Below, piece after piece: positions 18,611 through 28,539 of a stretch of DNA of 64,000 nt. The translations under genes were made by a program, and so were the position numbers. The DNA is taken from NCBI GenBank assembly GCA_017308515.1, contig JAFKEN010000013.1, forward strand, positions 1 through 64,000, given 5' to 3'. Below the pieces are notes generated by a model, which was not told where the DNA came from, made no database searches, and saw only the letters and a list, made by a program, of their open reading frames with translations. Numbering within the stretch: the first letter of the stretch is position 1; each line of letters begins with the position of its first letter. Source of the stretch: Actinomycetales bacterium. Lineage in GTDB: Bacteria; Actinomycetota; Actinomycetes; Actinomycetales; Microbacteriaceae.

Positions 18611-19031
18611 GGCTCAATAATGCCGAGTGCCCCGTCGGGGTTCCAGTGTTCGCACAGCGCTCGTCGGTCTGCGCGCCTGCCAACGGGGCGGTCGCAGCGA
18701 ATGGGTGCGCCCTGCGGGTCTCGCGGTGGTTGGGCTTGAGCCCGGTGGCGGCGTCGACCTGGTAGTCGGTCGCTGACCAGGAGGCGCGCTCCTGCTGCCT
18801 CCCTCGATCATTGGCGTACGGACCACGGCGTAGCCATTCCATATTGAGCGCGTCTAACGCGGAAGGCACGTTGCTGGAGGTGACGAGCGGACCGAGCAGG
18901 TCGACCTTGCAGACGTCGTTAATGCTTGCCGCGTTTCGATGAGCAAGTTGACGCACAGTTCGCGCCCGACTTGGTTCGGGTTCATTGCGCATAGTGATGA
19001 CGAGGCGCTTTGGCGGCGCAAGCAAGACCAA
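18594..19031 (-). CDS. Doubtful ORF in the island, possible remnant
   Basis: 145-codon frame from a TTG, no recognisable domain and no clear ribosome site. It overlaps the next minus-strand gene by 17 bp. It lies in the 567-bp stretch 18611-19177, which otherwise contains no gene. The composition is intermediate between island and host, so this may be the decayed remains of an acquired gene. Treat it as unconfirmed. Confidence 0.2.
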   Translation of the reverse strand: MVLLAPPKRLVITMRNEPEPSRARTVRQLAHRNAASINDVCKVDLLGPLVTSSNVPSALDALNMEWLRRGPYANDRGRQQERASWSATDYQVDAATGLKPNHRETRRAHPFAATAPLAGAQTDERCANTGTPTGHSALLSRDPRN

Positions 19032-19177
19032 AACGTCCCAGCCGCGCGACGGGTTGACTTAGATCAGCCCTAGATCGCGGGCGGGTCGCCCCCTCCACAT
19101 CATCGTGGATTGGTCGCGGTCCGCAGTTCGCGGCGAAGTTTCTCAACTAGCCGGCGCGGCCCCGCATCCTCGTTCCC

Positions 19178-19546
19178 GTGGCGGCGAAAGACGAGCTCGG
19201 GCTCCTCGGTGAGAGGCTCGCCGAGCGGCACCTGACGCGCGGGGGCATGGAGCTGCTCGACCGCAACTGGCGGTGCAGTCAGGGCGAGATCGACCTCGTG
19301 CTGCGCGACGGCGACGAGATCGTGTTCGTCGAGGTGAAGACGCGCGCCTCGGTCGCGTTCGGGCATCCGCTCGAGGCGATCACGCCCGTCAAGCTCGCGC
19401 GGCTGCGGCGACTCGCGGGCGAGTGGTGCGCGATCCGCCGCGCCGAGGGGCGGGCGATCGGGCGCATCCGCATCGACGCGGTCGGCGTGGTCGCGCCGCG
19501 GCACGCGCCCGCGACGGTCGACCACCTCGCCGGGGTGTTCCGGTGA
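19178..19546 (+). CDS. YraN/UPF0102 family nuclease-fold protein
   Basis: 122 residues of the UPF0102 family, a restriction-endonuclease-like fold. The core is GEIDLVLRDGDEIVFVEVKT with the D...E-x-K active-site pattern, preceded by LLDRNWRCSQ. The function is poorly known, with links to DNA processing because it always neighbours yifB and dprA. The start is a GTG. The stop is embedded in a three-copy 15-17 bp repeat that joins it to the yifB start. Confidence 0.93.
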   Translation: MAAKDELGLLGERLAERHLTRGGMELLDRNWRCSQGEIDLVLRDGDEIVFVEVKTRASVAFGHPLEAITPVKLARLRRLAGEWCAIRRAEGRAIGRIRIDAVGVVAPRHAPATVDHLAGVFR

Positions 19547-19580
19547 GCGGGGTTCCGGTGAGCGGGGTGTTCCGGTGAGC
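19538..19580 (+). repeat. Three copies of GTTCCGGTGAGCGGG at the yraN/yifB junction
   Basis: The 3' end of yraN (ending VFR, TGA) is repeated twice before the yifB GTG, so each copy carries both a TGA and an overlapping GTG. Only the last copy reads into yifB. Confidence 0.75.
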
Positions 19581-21110
19581 CTCGGCCGCGCGCATTCGGT
19601 CGCGCTGCTGGGCATCGACGGCGCGATCGTCGAGATCGAGGCCGACGTGTCGAGCAATCTGCCCGCCTTCGTCATCGTCGGCCTGCCCGACGCCGCTCTC
19701 GGCGAGGCGCGGGATCGCGTGCGCGCCGCGTGCGGCAACTCCGGTCTCGCGCTGCCGGCCCGCAAGCTCACGGTCAACCTGTCGCCCGCCGCGCTGCCCA
19801 AGCACGGCTCGGCCTTCGACCTCGGCATCGCGATGGCGGCGCTCGCCGCGGAGGGCGTCGTCTCGGCCGAATCGGTCGCGGGCGCCGTCCACCTGGGCGA
19901 GCTCGGCCTCGACGGGCGCCTGCGCCCGGTGGCGGGGGTGCTGCCCGCCGTCGCCGCCGCGGTGCGGGCGGGATTCGGCACCGTCGTGGTGCCGACCGGC
20001 AGCGCGGCCGAGGCCGCGCTCGTGCCCGGCGCCCGCGTCATCGCCTGTGCGAGCCTGCGCGACGCCGCCATCCACCACGGCGCCGAGCTGGAGCCGGTGC
20101 CCGTCGAGGCGCTCCCGGCGCTCGCGTCGGCCGAGGTCGCCGAGCCCGACCCCGGCGACCTCGCCGACGTGATCGGCAACCGCGACGCGGTCGAGGCGCT
20201 GCTCGTCGCCGCCGCGGGCGGCCACCACCTGTTCCTGCTCGGCCCGCCCGGCGCCGGCAAGACGATGCTCGCCACGCGGCTGCCGAGCCTGCTGCCCACG
20301 CTCGACGCCGAGGCCGCGCTCGAGGTCGCGGCGATCCGCTCGCTCGCCGGCCGGGGAGTTCCGACGGCGGATCGCGCGCGCCCGCCCTTCGAGGCCCCGC
20401 ACCACACCGCGAGCGCCGCCGCGATCGTCGGCGGGGGGTCGGGCGTGATCCGGCCCGGAGCGGCGGTGCGCGCCGCGCACGGCGTGCTGTTCCTCGACGA
20501 GGCGCCCGAGTTCAGCCCGGTCGCCCTCGACGCGCTGCGCCAGCCGCTCGAGTCGGGGGTGATCCGCATCGCGCGGGCGAACGCGACCGCGCGCTTCCCC
20601 GCGCGATTCCAGCTCGTGCTCGCCGCCAACCCGTGCCCGTGCGGCAACGCCGGCAGCCGCGACACCGAGTGCGTCTGCACGCCGTTCGCCCGGCGCCGGT
20701 ATCTCGGCCGGCTGAGCGGGCCGCTGCTCGATCGGGTCGACCTGCAGCTGCGCGTCGCACGGGTCACCGCGACCCAGCTGAAGCGCGCCGGCGACACCGG
20801 CGGTCTCGACAGCGCGACCGCTCGGGCACGGGTCGCCACGGCGCGGGATCGCGCCGCCGTCCGGCTCGCCGGAACGCCATGGCGCACGAACGCCGAGGTT
20901 CCCGGCAGCTGGCTGCGTTCTCGCGCGGGGGTGGCGCAGCGCGGCGCGACGACGGCGCTCGACCGTGCTCTCGAACGCGGGGTTCTGACGATGCGCGGCT
21001 ACGACCGCGTGCTGCGGGTCGCGTGGACGCTCGCCGACCTCGACGATGAGCCGCGCCCCGGACCGGACCAGGTCGGGCGGGCCCTGCTGCTGCGACGGGC
21101 GGCGGCATGA
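19575..21110 (+). CDS. YifB/ComM-type magnesium-chelatase-like AAA ATPase
   Basis: 511 residues. The N-terminal Lon-protease-like fold domain contains the SSNLPAFVIVGLPDAAL and NLSPAALPKHGSAFDLGIAM blocks. The AAA+ core has Walker A GPPGAGKTML near 222 and Walker B GVLFLDEAPEF near 302. A zinc-like cysteine set follows (NPCPCGNAGS ... CVCTP), then the C-terminal Mg-chelatase domain. In other bacteria ComM is a hexameric helicase promoting branch migration of incoming DNA during transformation. It lies next to dprA, which fits natural-transformation or recombination work. Confidence 0.95.
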   Translation: MSLGRAHSVALLGIDGAIVEIEADVSSNLPAFVIVGLPDAALGEARDRVRAACGNSGLALPARKLTVNLSPAALPKHGSAFDLGIAMAALAAEGVVSAESVAGAVHLGELGLDGRLRPVAGVLPAVAAAVRAGFGTVVVPTGSAAEAALVPGARVIACASLRDAAIHHGAELEPVPVEALPALASAEVAEPDPGDLADVIGNRDAVEALLVAAAGGHHLFLLGPPGAGKTMLATRLPSLLPTLDAEAALEVAAIRSLAGRGVPTADRARPPFEAPHHTASAAAIVGGGSGVIRPGAAVRAAHGVLFLDEAPEFSPVALDALRQPLESGVIRIARANATARFPARFQLVLAANPCPCGNAGSRDTECVCTPFARRRYLGRLSGPLLDRVDLQLRVARVTATQLKRAGDTGGLDSATARARVATARDRAAVRLAGTPWRTNAEVPGSWLRSRAGVAQRGATTALDRALERGVLTMRGYDRVLRVAWTLADLDDEPRPGPDQVGRALLLRRAAA

Positions 21111-21147
21111 GCCGTCCGCGACGCGAGACCACGAGGAGGGCGGCGCG

Positions 21148-22590
21148 ATGCCGAGGATGAACTACCGCGGATCCGAGATGCGGGCGGCGCTCGCCGCTCT
21201 GCCCGACGTGGATGCCTGGGGCGACGGGGCCGGCGCCGGCGCCGCGCGCGGGAGCGGCTCGGGCGGCCCCGCCGGCGACGCCGATCCGATCGCCGACCGC
21301 TTCGCCCGTGCCGCCTGGGCCGTCGTCGCCGAGCCGGGCGACCGGATCGCGGGCCGCCTCCGGGCCGCCTTCGGCGCCCAGGCCGCGTTGGAGCTCGTCG
21401 AGCGGGAGGCGCCGCCGGAGGAGGTCGCCGAGCTCGCGGCCGCGGGCGGCGACCCCGAGTTGCTCGCCGGCGCCGCGTGGTCGACCGCCTGGCGGGAGGC
21501 GCTCGACCGCTGGCGCCCGCGCGTCGAACGCCGGCTCGTGGATCGCGCCCTCGCCCAGGCGGCCCGCTTCCGCTGCGGCATCGCGACGCCCGCCGATCCC
21601 GACTGGCCCTCACCCGTCGACGACCTCGGGCCGCATGCCCCGGTGCTGCTCTGGTACCGCGGCGACCGCGCGCTGCTCGGCGTGCTCAGCGCCGGCATCG
21701 CGATCGTCGGCGCCCGCGCCGCCACCGGCTACGGCGAGCACGTCACCGCCGAACTCGCGGGCGGCGTCGCCGACCGGGGGCGCGCCGTCATCTCCGGCGC
21801 CGCCTACGGCATCGACGGCATCGCCCACCGCGCCGCGCTCGGCGGCGGGGGCCTGACCGCGGCCGTCATGGCCGGCGGCCTCGACCGCTTCTACCCGAGC
21901 GGCCACGACCGGCTGCTGGAGCGGGTCGTGCAGCGCGGCATCGCGCTCGCCGAGGTGCCGTGCGGCACCGCCCCGACGAAATGGAGGTTCCTACAGCGCA
22001 ACCGGATCATCGCGGCTCTCGCCGCGGCGACCGTCGTGGTCGAGGCGGGCTGGCGATCGGGATCCCTCAACACGGCCCGCCACGCCCTCCAACTCGGGCG
22101 CCCGGTCGGCGTCGTGCCGGGGCCCGTGACGAGCCCCGCCTCGGCGGGCTGCCACCGGATGCTGCGCACCGATCCCGTCGTCTGCGTCACCACCGTGGAG
22201 GAGGTGCTCGAGCTCGCGCCGCTCGAGGTCGAGTCGCCGCATCCGCCCGGACTCCACGGCCCCGACCTCGACGCGACCCGCTCCGAGACCGGCGACCCCG
22301 ACGGCGCCGCGCGCTCCGACCCCGAGTCGGTGCGCACCCGACTGCTCGACGCCCTCAGCGAGCGTGCCGCCCGCACCCCGGCGCAGCTCGCGGTCGCGAG
22401 CGGGCTCGCTCTCGACCGGGTGCGCGCCGAGCTGGGGCTGCTCGAGCTCGACGGTCGGGTTCGCGAGCGGGCGAGAGGCTGGGTGCGCGTCGCGCAGGAT
22501 CGCCCGACTCCCGGCGCCCAGAGCCCCGGCGCCCAGACCGCCGCCCGCCAGGCCCCGGATGGCCACGCGCCCGACCGACGCGCGGGCTAG
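21148..22590 (+). CDS. dprA: DNA-processing protein DprA
   Basis: 480 residues. An N-terminal helical region of about 190 residues contains a Gly/Ala-rich linker. The Rossmann-like DprA core follows (IAIVGARAATGYGEHV, SGAAYGIDGIAHRAAL, PTKWRFLQRNRIIAALA, EAGWRSGSLNTARHAL). A C-terminal winged-helix lies around 425-470 (RTPAQLAVASGLALDRVRAEL). DprA loads RecA on single-stranded DNA. I chose ATG 21148 because ACGAGGAGGG lies just upstream; the frame is open further back over the yifB end. It ends 9 bp before the next start. Confidence 0.95.
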   Translation: MPRMNYRGSEMRAALAALPDVDAWGDGAGAGAARGSGSGGPAGDADPIADRFARAAWAVVAEPGDRIAGRLRAAFGAQAALELVEREAPPEEVAELAAAGGDPELLAGAAWSTAWREALDRWRPRVERRLVDRALAQAARFRCGIATPADPDWPSPVDDLGPHAPVLLWYRGDRALLGVLSAGIAIVGARAATGYGEHVTAELAGGVADRGRAVISGAAYGIDGIAHRAALGGGGLTAAVMAGGLDRFYPSGHDRLLERVVQRGIALAEVPCGTAPTKWRFLQRNRIIAALAAATVVVEAGWRSGSLNTARHALQLGRPVGVVPGPVTSPASAGCHRMLRTDPVVCVTTVEEVLELAPLEVESPHPPGLHGPDLDATRSETGDPDGAARSDPESVRTRLLDALSERAARTPAQLAVASGLALDRVRAELGLLELDGRVRERARGWVRVAQDRPTPGAQSPGAQTAARQAPDGHAPDRRAG

Positions 22591-22593
22591 CAT
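22588..22593 (+). promoter_or_regulatory. -10 element for the metallophosphoesterase gene (leaderless)
   Basis: TAGCAT overlaps the dprA stop (TAG) and ends 6 nt before the GTG at 22600. Confidence 0.5.
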
Positions 22594-22599
22594 GCGCGC

Positions 22600-23559
22600 G
22601 TGAGCACCCGCGCGCAGCACATCCAGCTCGGCCAGTACCCGGCACCCACCCACACGATCGCGCACCTCAGCGACACCCACCTGCTCGGCGGCGGCCGCCA
22701 GCTCTACGGCGCACTCCAGCAGGAGGCGACCCTGGTGCGCGCCCTCGAGCAGCTCGAGGAGTCGGGGCAGCTGCCCGAGGCGATCGTCGTCACCGGCGAC
22801 CTCGCCGACCTCGCCGAACCCGACGCCTACCGCCGGCTGCGCGACATCGTCGACCCCGCGCTCGAGCGGCTCGGCACCCGCATCATCTGGGTGATGGGCA
22901 ACCACGACGAGCGCGAGCCCTTCGCCGAGATCATGCTCGGCGTCGAGCCGAGCGCCGCTCCGCAGGACGCGGTGTACGACGTCGACGGGCTGCGCGTCGT
23001 CGCCCTCGACTCGAGCGTTCCCGGCTACCACCACGGCGAGCTCGAACCCGCCCAGCTCGACTGGCTGCGCGAGGTGCTCGCCACCCCCGCGCCCGACGGC
23101 ACGGTGCTCGCCCTGCACCACCCGCCGATCCCCTCGCCCGTCGAGCTGATGGCCATCATCGAACTGCACGACCAGGCGGCCTTCGCCGACGTGATCCGCG
23201 GAACCGACGTGCGCGCCATCCTCGGCGGGCACGTGCACTACTCCAGCCACTCCACCTTCGCCGGGGTGCCCGTGCACGCCGCGGCCGCCACCTGCTACTC
23301 GCTCGACGTCGCCGCGCCCGTCGGCACCCTCCGCGGCGTCGACGGGGGCCAGTCCTTCGGCCTCGTGCAGTTCTACGACGACAGCGTCGTGCACTCGGAG
23401 GTGCCGATCGGCTCGCCGCCGCAGGTCTCCGGCTTCCCCGACTCCGCCCTCGAACTGCTCGCGGGGATGACCGCGCACGAGCGGCGCGAGGCGTTCAGCA
23501 GCAAGACTTCGACCTACAACCTCGCCGAGGCGGAGGCCAGCGCAGCCCGCGACGTCTGA
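22600..23559 (+). CDS. Class III cyclic-nucleotide-phosphodiesterase-like metallophosphoesterase
   Basis: 319 residues. The five metal-binding blocks of the calcineurin-like fold are present: [34 protein letters not shown] and LGGHVHYS. This is the class III PDE (CpdA/Rv0805) arrangement, which hydrolyses cyclic nucleotides or other phosphodiesters with two metals. True cAMP activity is not certain. It is cytosolic, without a signal peptide. It lies between dprA and xerC, where accessory genes often vary. Confidence 0.93.
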   Translation: MSTRAQHIQLGQYPAPTHTIAHLSDTHLLGGGRQLYGALQQEATLVRALEQLEESGQLPEAIVVTGDLADLAEPDAYRRLRDIVDPALERLGTRIIWVMGNHDEREPFAEIMLGVEPSAAPQDAVYDVDGLRVVALDSSVPGYHHGELEPAQLDWLREVLATPAPDGTVLALHHPPIPSPVELMAIIELHDQAAFADVIRGTDVRAILGGHVHYSSHSTFAGVPVHAAAATCYSLDVAAPVGTLRGVDGGQSFGLVQFYDDSVVHSEVPIGSPPQVSGFPDSALELLAGMTAHERREAFSSKTSTYNLAEAEASAARDV

Positions 23560-23677
23560 CGCCGGGCGGGTCGGCGCCCGCCCAGCGGCCCGCGGCGCCG
23601 AGCCCGCACGGCTCCGGCCCGCGACCCACCTCGGCGGGTCGCCGGGCGGCGCCGCGCATCCGGGCGACCATAGGCGC

Positions 23678-24592
23678 ATGGAGCTGCGGGCCGCGATCGA
23701 CGCCTTCGCGCGTCACCTCGCACTCGAGCGCGGCGTCAGCGAGCACACCGTGCGCGCCTACCGCTCCGACCTGCTCGACCTCGCCGCGCTCGCCGACACG
23801 GTCGGCGTCGCCCAGGCCGACGAACTCGACCTCGAGCTGCTGCGCGAGTGGCTCTGGCGCGCCTCCCAGGCCGGTCTCGCCGCCTCCACGCTCGGCCGCC
23901 GGGCGGCGTCGGCGCGGTCGTTCACGCTCTGGCTGGTCGAGAACGGTCACGCCGAGCGCGACGCCGGCGCGCGGCTCAAGGCCCCCGGCCGCGGCCGCAG
24001 CCTGCCGCGCGTGCTCACGCGCACGCAGATCGACGAAGTGCTCGAGCAGCTCGCCGGCCGCGCCTCGGGCGACGACCCGGTCGCCGTGCGCGATCTCGCC
24101 CTCGTCGAGCTGCTGTACGCCTCGGCGATCCGGGTGAGCGAGCTCGTCGGCATCCGCGACGCCGACCTCGACCCGGGCCGCCAGACGGTGCGGGTGCTCG
24201 GCAAGGGGGCGAAGGAGCGTGTCGTGCCGTTCGGCGCCCCCGCCGCGCGCGCCCTCGACCGCTACCGCCGCGACGCCCGGCCCCGGCTGCGCGCGGCCGC
24301 GACGACGCCCGACCCCGGCACCCTGTTCCTCGGTGCCCGCGGCGGGCGCCTCGACACCCGCACCGTGTACGGGCTCGTCGCCTCGCTGCTGGCGGAGCTT
24401 CCCGGATCCGGCCCCTCCGGCCCGCACGCGCTGCGCCACACCGCGGCGACCCACCTGCTCGACGGCGGGGCGGACCTGCGGGCGGTGCAGGAGATCCTCG
24501 GCCATGCGAGCCTCTCGACGACGCAGATCTACACGCACGTGTCGACCGAGCGGTTGCGCGAGGCGTACCGGGTGGCGCACCCGCGCGCGTGA
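23678..24592 (+). CDS. xerC: Tyrosine recombinase XerC
   Basis: 304 residues, the usual Xer length. The N-terminal SAM-like DNA-binding domain spans about 1-90. In the catalytic domain Arg152 (ASAIRVSEL), a Lys in [11 protein letters not shown], His and Arg in [10 protein letters not shown] (about 250-253), His in [12 protein letters not shown], and the nucleophile Tyr near 285 are all present. With XerD it resolves chromosome dimers at dif; no dif site was seen here. Its chromosomal context (dprA, M23, rpsB) matches the housekeeping XerC of actinobacteria, not a mobile integrase. Confidence 0.94.
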   Translation: MELRAAIDAFARHLALERGVSEHTVRAYRSDLLDLAALADTVGVAQADELDLELLREWLWRASQAGLAASTLGRRAASARSFTLWLVENGHAERDAGARLKAPGRGRSLPRVLTRTQIDEVLEQLAGRASGDDPVAVRDLALVELLYASAIRVSELVGIRDADLDPGRQTVRVLGKGAKERVVPFGAPAARALDRYRRDARPRLRAAATTPDPGTLFLGARGGRLDTRTVYGLVASLLAELPGSGPSGPHALRHTAATHLLDGGADLRAVQEILGHASLSTTQIYTHVSTERLREAYRVAHPRA

Positions 24593-24640
24593 TCCCTTCG
24601 CCGCGACCAGGACCGGGCGCCATGCCGCGCGTGAACCCGC

Positions 24641-25153
24641 TCACCCCCTCCGCACGGGAAGCAGCACCGAGCGCGGCAGGCCGCCGAGGAAGAGCAGCGG
24701 GTTGACGTAGGCCCCGTCGATCCGGGCGCCGAGGTGCAGGCAGCCCGCGGCGCAGTGGCCCGGCACGAGGGTGCCGATCACCTGACCGCGACCAACGGGA
24801 TCGCCGGTCGCGACCGCCGGATCCACCGGTTCGAAGCTCGACAGCAGCCCGTCGGCGTGCCGGATCGAGATCACGGGGCGGTCGACGACGACCCCCGCGA
24901 ACCACACGACGCCGCTCTCTGGCGAGCGCACCTCGGTGCCGGCCGGCGCCGCGAGGTCGACCCCGCGATGGCCGGCCCCGTAGGGCGTGGCGGGCGCGAC
25001 GAAGGGCCGCGCGATCGCGCCGGCGGGTACCGGCCAGCTCCAGCGGTGGCCGCCGACGTCGTCCGCCGGGCTCGAACCTCCGAGCCCGTGGGAGGGGAGC
25101 ACCAGCAGTGTCAGCGCGAGCAGGAGCCGGGCGACTGGCGCGGAGCGGGTCAT
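24641..25153 (-). CDS. M23 family metallopeptidase, exported
   Basis: 170 residues from ATG 25153. An N-terminal signal peptide (about 1-25, VARLLLALTLLVLPSHG) is followed by a LytM/M23 domain with HRGVDLAAPAG (His and Asp ligands) and the final HLGARIDGAYVNP (His). It should act outside the membrane on cell-wall peptide crosslinks, or as an activator if degenerate. The gene lies convergent to xerC and divergent from rpsB, the normal actinobacterial position. The domain is compact and lacks SH3 or LysM modules. Confidence 0.92.
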   Translation of the reverse strand: MTRSAPVARLLLALTLLVLPSHGLGGSSPADDVGGHRWSWPVPAGAIARPFVAPATPYGAGHRGVDLAAPAGTEVRSPESGVVWFAGVVVDRPVISIRHADGLLSSFEPVDPAVATGDPVGRGQVIGTLVPGHCAAGCLHLGARIDGAYVNPLLFLGGLPRSVLLPVRRG

Positions 25154-25556
25154 CGCCCCACCCTCGCCCCGTGAGGGCGAACCGAGCACCGGGGCGACGT
25201 CGCGGCGTGCACGGCGCGGCCTCGGGGCTCCGGGGGAGGAGCCGAGACCGCCCCGGTGCTACACTCGACCCCGCATCCGGGAAACCGGGTGACTTCGCGT
25301 GCCCAGGATCGCCGCCCCGGCGTCCGATCCGCACCGGCCTCCGCATCCCTCGGTCACCGAGCCCCGCCCTCACCGGTGGGCCGGAAGTGGAATGCGCGCC
25401 CGGGCACCAGGGTCCACGCCGACCGGCACCGCGCGAGCGGGCCGACCGGCCGGACGACAACCGAGAACCGACGGGGCGCCGCGCGCGCTCCGTCCCGAAC
25501 CAGTGCGGGCACCACCCGGCGTCAGCCGAGCCGCGCCCGCGAGAAGGAGTACGGCC
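25154..25556 (+). promoter_or_regulatory. rpsB upstream region with long leader
   Basis: This 403-bp gap holds a likely -10 (TACACT, 25260-25265) and then about 290 nt before rpsB. A hairpin-capable stretch GGCTCC ... GGAGCC lies just upstream of the -10. In many bacteria S2 represses rpsB-tsf through the leader, and a leader this long is consistent with that, but no family motif was identified. Confidence 0.4.
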
Positions 25557-26654
25557 ATGGCCGTCGTCACCATCCGCCAGCTGCTCGATTCCGGCGTGCA
25601 CTTCGGGCACCAGACCCGCCGCTGGAACCCAAAGGTCAAGCGCTTCATCCTGACCGAGCGCAGCGGCATCCACATCATCGACCTGCAGCAGTCGCTCGCC
25701 TACATCGACAAGGCCTACGACTACGTCAAGGAGACCGTCGCCCACGGCGGCAGCGTGCTGTTCGTCGGCACCAAGAAGCAGGCGCAGGAGGCGATCGCCG
25801 AGCAGGCGCAGCGCGTCGGCCAGCCCTACGTCAACCAGCGCTGGCTGGGCGGTCTGCTGACCAACTTCCAGACCGTCTCCAAGCGCCTCGCCCGCATGAA
25901 GGAGCTCGAGGAGATCGACTTCGACGACACGACGAAGGGCTTCACCAAGAAGGAGCTCCTCATCAAGCGTCGCGAGCTCGACAAGCTCCACAAGACGCTC
26001 GGCGGAATCCGCAACCTGACGAAGACCCCGAGCGCGATCTGGGTGGTCGACGCCAAGCGCGAGCACCTCGCCGTCGACGAGGCGATCAAGCTGGGGATCC
26101 CGGTCATCGGCATCCTCGACACGAACGCCGACCCCGACGAGATCGACTTCCCGATCCCGGGTAACGACGACGCGATCCGCTCGGTGGGCCTGCTCACCCG
26201 CATCATCGCCGACGCCGCCGCCGAGGGTCTCGTGCAGCGCCACTCGGCCCCGGCCGAGGAGGGCAACGTCTCCGCCGTCGAGCCGCTCGCCGAGTGGGAG
26301 CGGGAGCTCCTCGAGGCCAGCTCGAACCCGCAGTCGACCGCGGAGAAGATCGAGGCCGTCGACGGTGCGGTCGAGGGCGCGAGCACCGAGGCCGCCGAGA
26401 AGGTCGACGAGGTCGTCGCCGCCGAGACGCCGACCGAGGAGAACGACGCCGACGCGAAGGCGGAGGCCGACCTGGCCGCCGAGGCCGACCCGACCGTGGT
26501 CGCGAAGCACGCGCCCGAGAGCGACGAGCTGACCGAGGCCAAGATCGAGGCCGAGGGCGAGAAGCCCGCCGCCCCGAAGAAGGCCGCCGCCAAGAAGTCG
26601 AGCGCGAAGGCCGACGCGGCCGAGCCCGAGAAGGCCGACGCCGCCGCGGAGTGA
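25557..26654 (+). CDS. rpsB: 30S ribosomal protein S2
   Basis: 365 residues. uS2 proper covers about 1-250 ([73 protein letters not shown]). It binds the 30S neck. The last about 110 residues are a low-complexity Ala/Glu/Lys extension ([18 protein letters not shown]-like, ending [15 protein letters not shown]) not needed for the fold. The start follows AGAAGGAG. tsf follows after 142 bp, as usual. Confidence 0.97.
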   Translation: MAVVTIRQLLDSGVHFGHQTRRWNPKVKRFILTERSGIHIIDLQQSLAYIDKAYDYVKETVAHGGSVLFVGTKKQAQEAIAEQAQRVGQPYVNQRWLGGLLTNFQTVSKRLARMKELEEIDFDDTTKGFTKKELLIKRRELDKLHKTLGGIRNLTKTPSAIWVVDAKREHLAVDEAIKLGIPVIGILDTNADPDEIDFPIPGNDDAIRSVGLLTRIIADAAAEGLVQRHSAPAEEGNVSAVEPLAEWERELLEASSNPQSTAEKIEAVDGAVEGASTEAAEKVDEVVAAETPTEENDADAKAEADLAAEADPTVVAKHAPESDELTEAKIEAEGEKPAAPKKAAAKKSSAKADAAEPEKADAAAE

Positions 26655-26796
26655 CGGGGCGCGCCGGGCTCGGGTTCCGCATCCACCGGCGCACCCCATC
26701 CGGCGCACCGCCACCGGCGCGGCGCCACCCCTCCGCCCGCGCGAGTCGAGCACGGGCGGACACCCGACGTTCACCCCTGAGGAGTAAGGAAGACCC

Positions 26797-27624
26797 ATGG
26801 CGAATTTCAGCCTGGAGGACGTGAAGGCGCTGCGCGAGCGCCTCGGCACCGGAATGGTCGACACCAAGAACGCGCTGGTGGAGGCCGACGGCGACATCGA
26901 GAAGGCCGTCGAGATCCTGCGCCTCAAGGGCGCGAAGGGCAACGCGAAGCGCGCCGACCGCTCGACGAGCGAGGGCCTCGTGCGCGTCGTCGAGTCGGCG
27001 ACCGCCGTGACGATGTTCGAGCTCGCCTGCGAGACCGACTTCGTCGCCAAGAACGACAAGTTCCTCGCCCTGGCCCACCAGGTCGCCGAGGCGCTGGCCG
27101 ACTCGGGCGCCGAGACGGTGGATGAGGCGCTCGCCGTGCCCGTCGACGGCAGCACCGTCGGTCAGCTGATCGACGACCAGGCCGCCACCATCGGCGAGAA
27201 GGTCGTGCTGCGCCGCCTCGTGCGCCTCGCCGGCGAGAAGTTCGCGGTGTACCTGCACAAGACGAGCGCCGACCTGCCGCCGCAGATCGGCGTCGTCGTC
27301 GCCTACACCGGTGACGACGCGGAGACCGCGCGCAGCATCGCGCAGCACATCTCCTTCGCCGACCCGCAGTACCTCACCCGCGAGGACGTGCCCGAGGCCG
27401 ACGTCGAGAACGAGCGTCGCATCGTCGAGCAGATCAGCCGCGACGAGGGCAAGCCGGAGGCCGCGCTGCCGAAGATCGTCGAGGGTCGCCTCGGCGCCTT
27501 CTTCAAGCAGGTCGCCCTGCTCGAGCAGGACTACGCGCGCGACAACAAGCTGTCGATCCACACCGTCCTCAAGGACGCGGGTCTCGGCGTGACCGGCTTC
27601 GCCCGGTTCAAGGTCGGCGCCTGA
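26797..27624 (+). CDS. tsf: Elongation factor Ts
   Basis: 275 residues. An N-terminal UBA-like domain (DVKALRERLGTGMVDTKNAL) is followed by the conserved TDFVAKNDKFLALAHQVA motif that opens the nucleotide site of EF-Tu, and dimerisation and C-terminal modules follow. It exchanges GDP on EF-Tu. It is preceded by GAGGAGTAAGGA. The 142-bp gap from rpsB contains repeated CACCGGCGCACC-like pieces. A hairpin lies after the stop. Confidence 0.97.
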   Translation: MANFSLEDVKALRERLGTGMVDTKNALVEADGDIEKAVEILRLKGAKGNAKRADRSTSEGLVRVVESATAVTMFELACETDFVAKNDKFLALAHQVAEALADSGAETVDEALAVPVDGSTVGQLIDDQAATIGEKVVLRRLVRLAGEKFAVYLHKTSADLPPQIGVVVAYTGDDAETARSIAQHISFADPQYLTREDVPEADVENERRIVEQISRDEGKPEAALPKIVEGRLGAFFKQVALLEQDYARDNKLSIHTVLKDAGLGVTGFARFKVGA

Positions 27625-27658
27625 CCCGGCGACGCGCCGGCGCGGGATCGCGCATCGA

Positions 27659-27692
27659 CGACGGGCTCGGGGCTTCGGCTCCGGGCCCGTCG
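27659..27692 (+). terminator. Terminator of rpsB-tsf
   Basis: A 12-bp stem, CGACGGGCTCGG / CCGGGCCCGTCG with one G-T pair, and a 10-nt loop containing TTCG, lies 35 nt after the tsf stop. Confidence 0.6.
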
Positions 27693-27813
27693 CCGTGTCC
27701 GCCCGAGCCGTCGCCCTGTCCGCCCGCGCCGTCTCGCGCGGCGGGGACGATTCCGGTCGCGCGGGCGCGCGGCGGATATCCTGAGTGACGACGTCCACCT
27801 CCGAGGAGCCCCC

Positions 27814-28539
27814 ATGCCCCGTCGCCGCCGCGTCCTGCTCAAGCTCTCGGGAGAGGCTTTCGGCGGGGGGCAACTGGGCGTCAACCCCGACGTCGTCGGC
27901 GGCATCGCCCGCGAGATCGCGGAGGCCGCCGCGCGCGGTGCGGACGACGACGGCGTCGAGGTCGCGGTCGTCGTCGGCGGCGGCAACTTCTTCCGCGGGG
28001 CGGAGCTCAGCCAGCGCGGCATGGACCGCGGCCGGGCCGACTACATGGGAATGCTCGGCACCGTCATGAACGCCCTCGCCCTGCAGGACTTCCTCGAGCA
28101 GGCCGGCGCGCAGGTGCGGGTGCAGTCGGCGATCGCGATGACCCAGGTCGCGGAGCCGTACATCCCGCTGCGCGCCGAGCGCCACCTCGAGAAGGGCCGC
28201 GTCGTGATCTTCGGCGCCGGCGCCGGGCTGCCCTACTTCTCCACCGACACGGTCAGCGCGCAGCGCGCGCTCGAGATCGGGGCGCAGGAGGTGCTCGTCG
28301 CGAAGAACGGCGTCGACGGCGTCTACGACGACGACCCGCGCCGCAACCCCGACGCGAAGAAGCTCGACGAGGTCAGCTACCAGGAGGCGCTCGTGAAGGG
28401 GCTCAAGGTCGTCGACTCCACCGCCTTCAGCCTCTGCATGGACAACGGGATGCCGATGCGCGTCTTCGGCATGGAACCCGCCGGCAACATCACCCGCGTG
28501 CTGCGCGGTGAGGCCATCGGCACTCTGGTGCGAGCGTGA
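27814..28539 (+). CDS. pyrH: UMP kinase
   Basis: 241 residues of the amino-acid-kinase fold. Phosphate-binding GGGNFFRG is near 52-59, followed by the glycine-rich [12 protein letters not shown] start, [15 protein letters not shown] and [22 protein letters not shown]. It makes UDP from UMP and ATP. The stop overlaps the GTG of the next gene in a GTGA junction, and the junction sequence is repeated downstream. Confidence 0.97.
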   Translation: MPRRRRVLLKLSGEAFGGGQLGVNPDVVGGIAREIAEAAARGADDDGVEVAVVVGGGNFFRGAELSQRGMDRGRADYMGMLGTVMNALALQDFLEQAGAQVRVQSAIAMTQVAEPYIPLRAERHLEKGRVVIFGAGAGLPYFSTDTVSAQRALEIGAQEVLVAKNGVDGVYDDDPRRNPDAKKLDEVSYQEALVKGLKVVDSTAFSLCMDNGMPMRVFGMEPAGNITRVLRGEAIGTLVRA

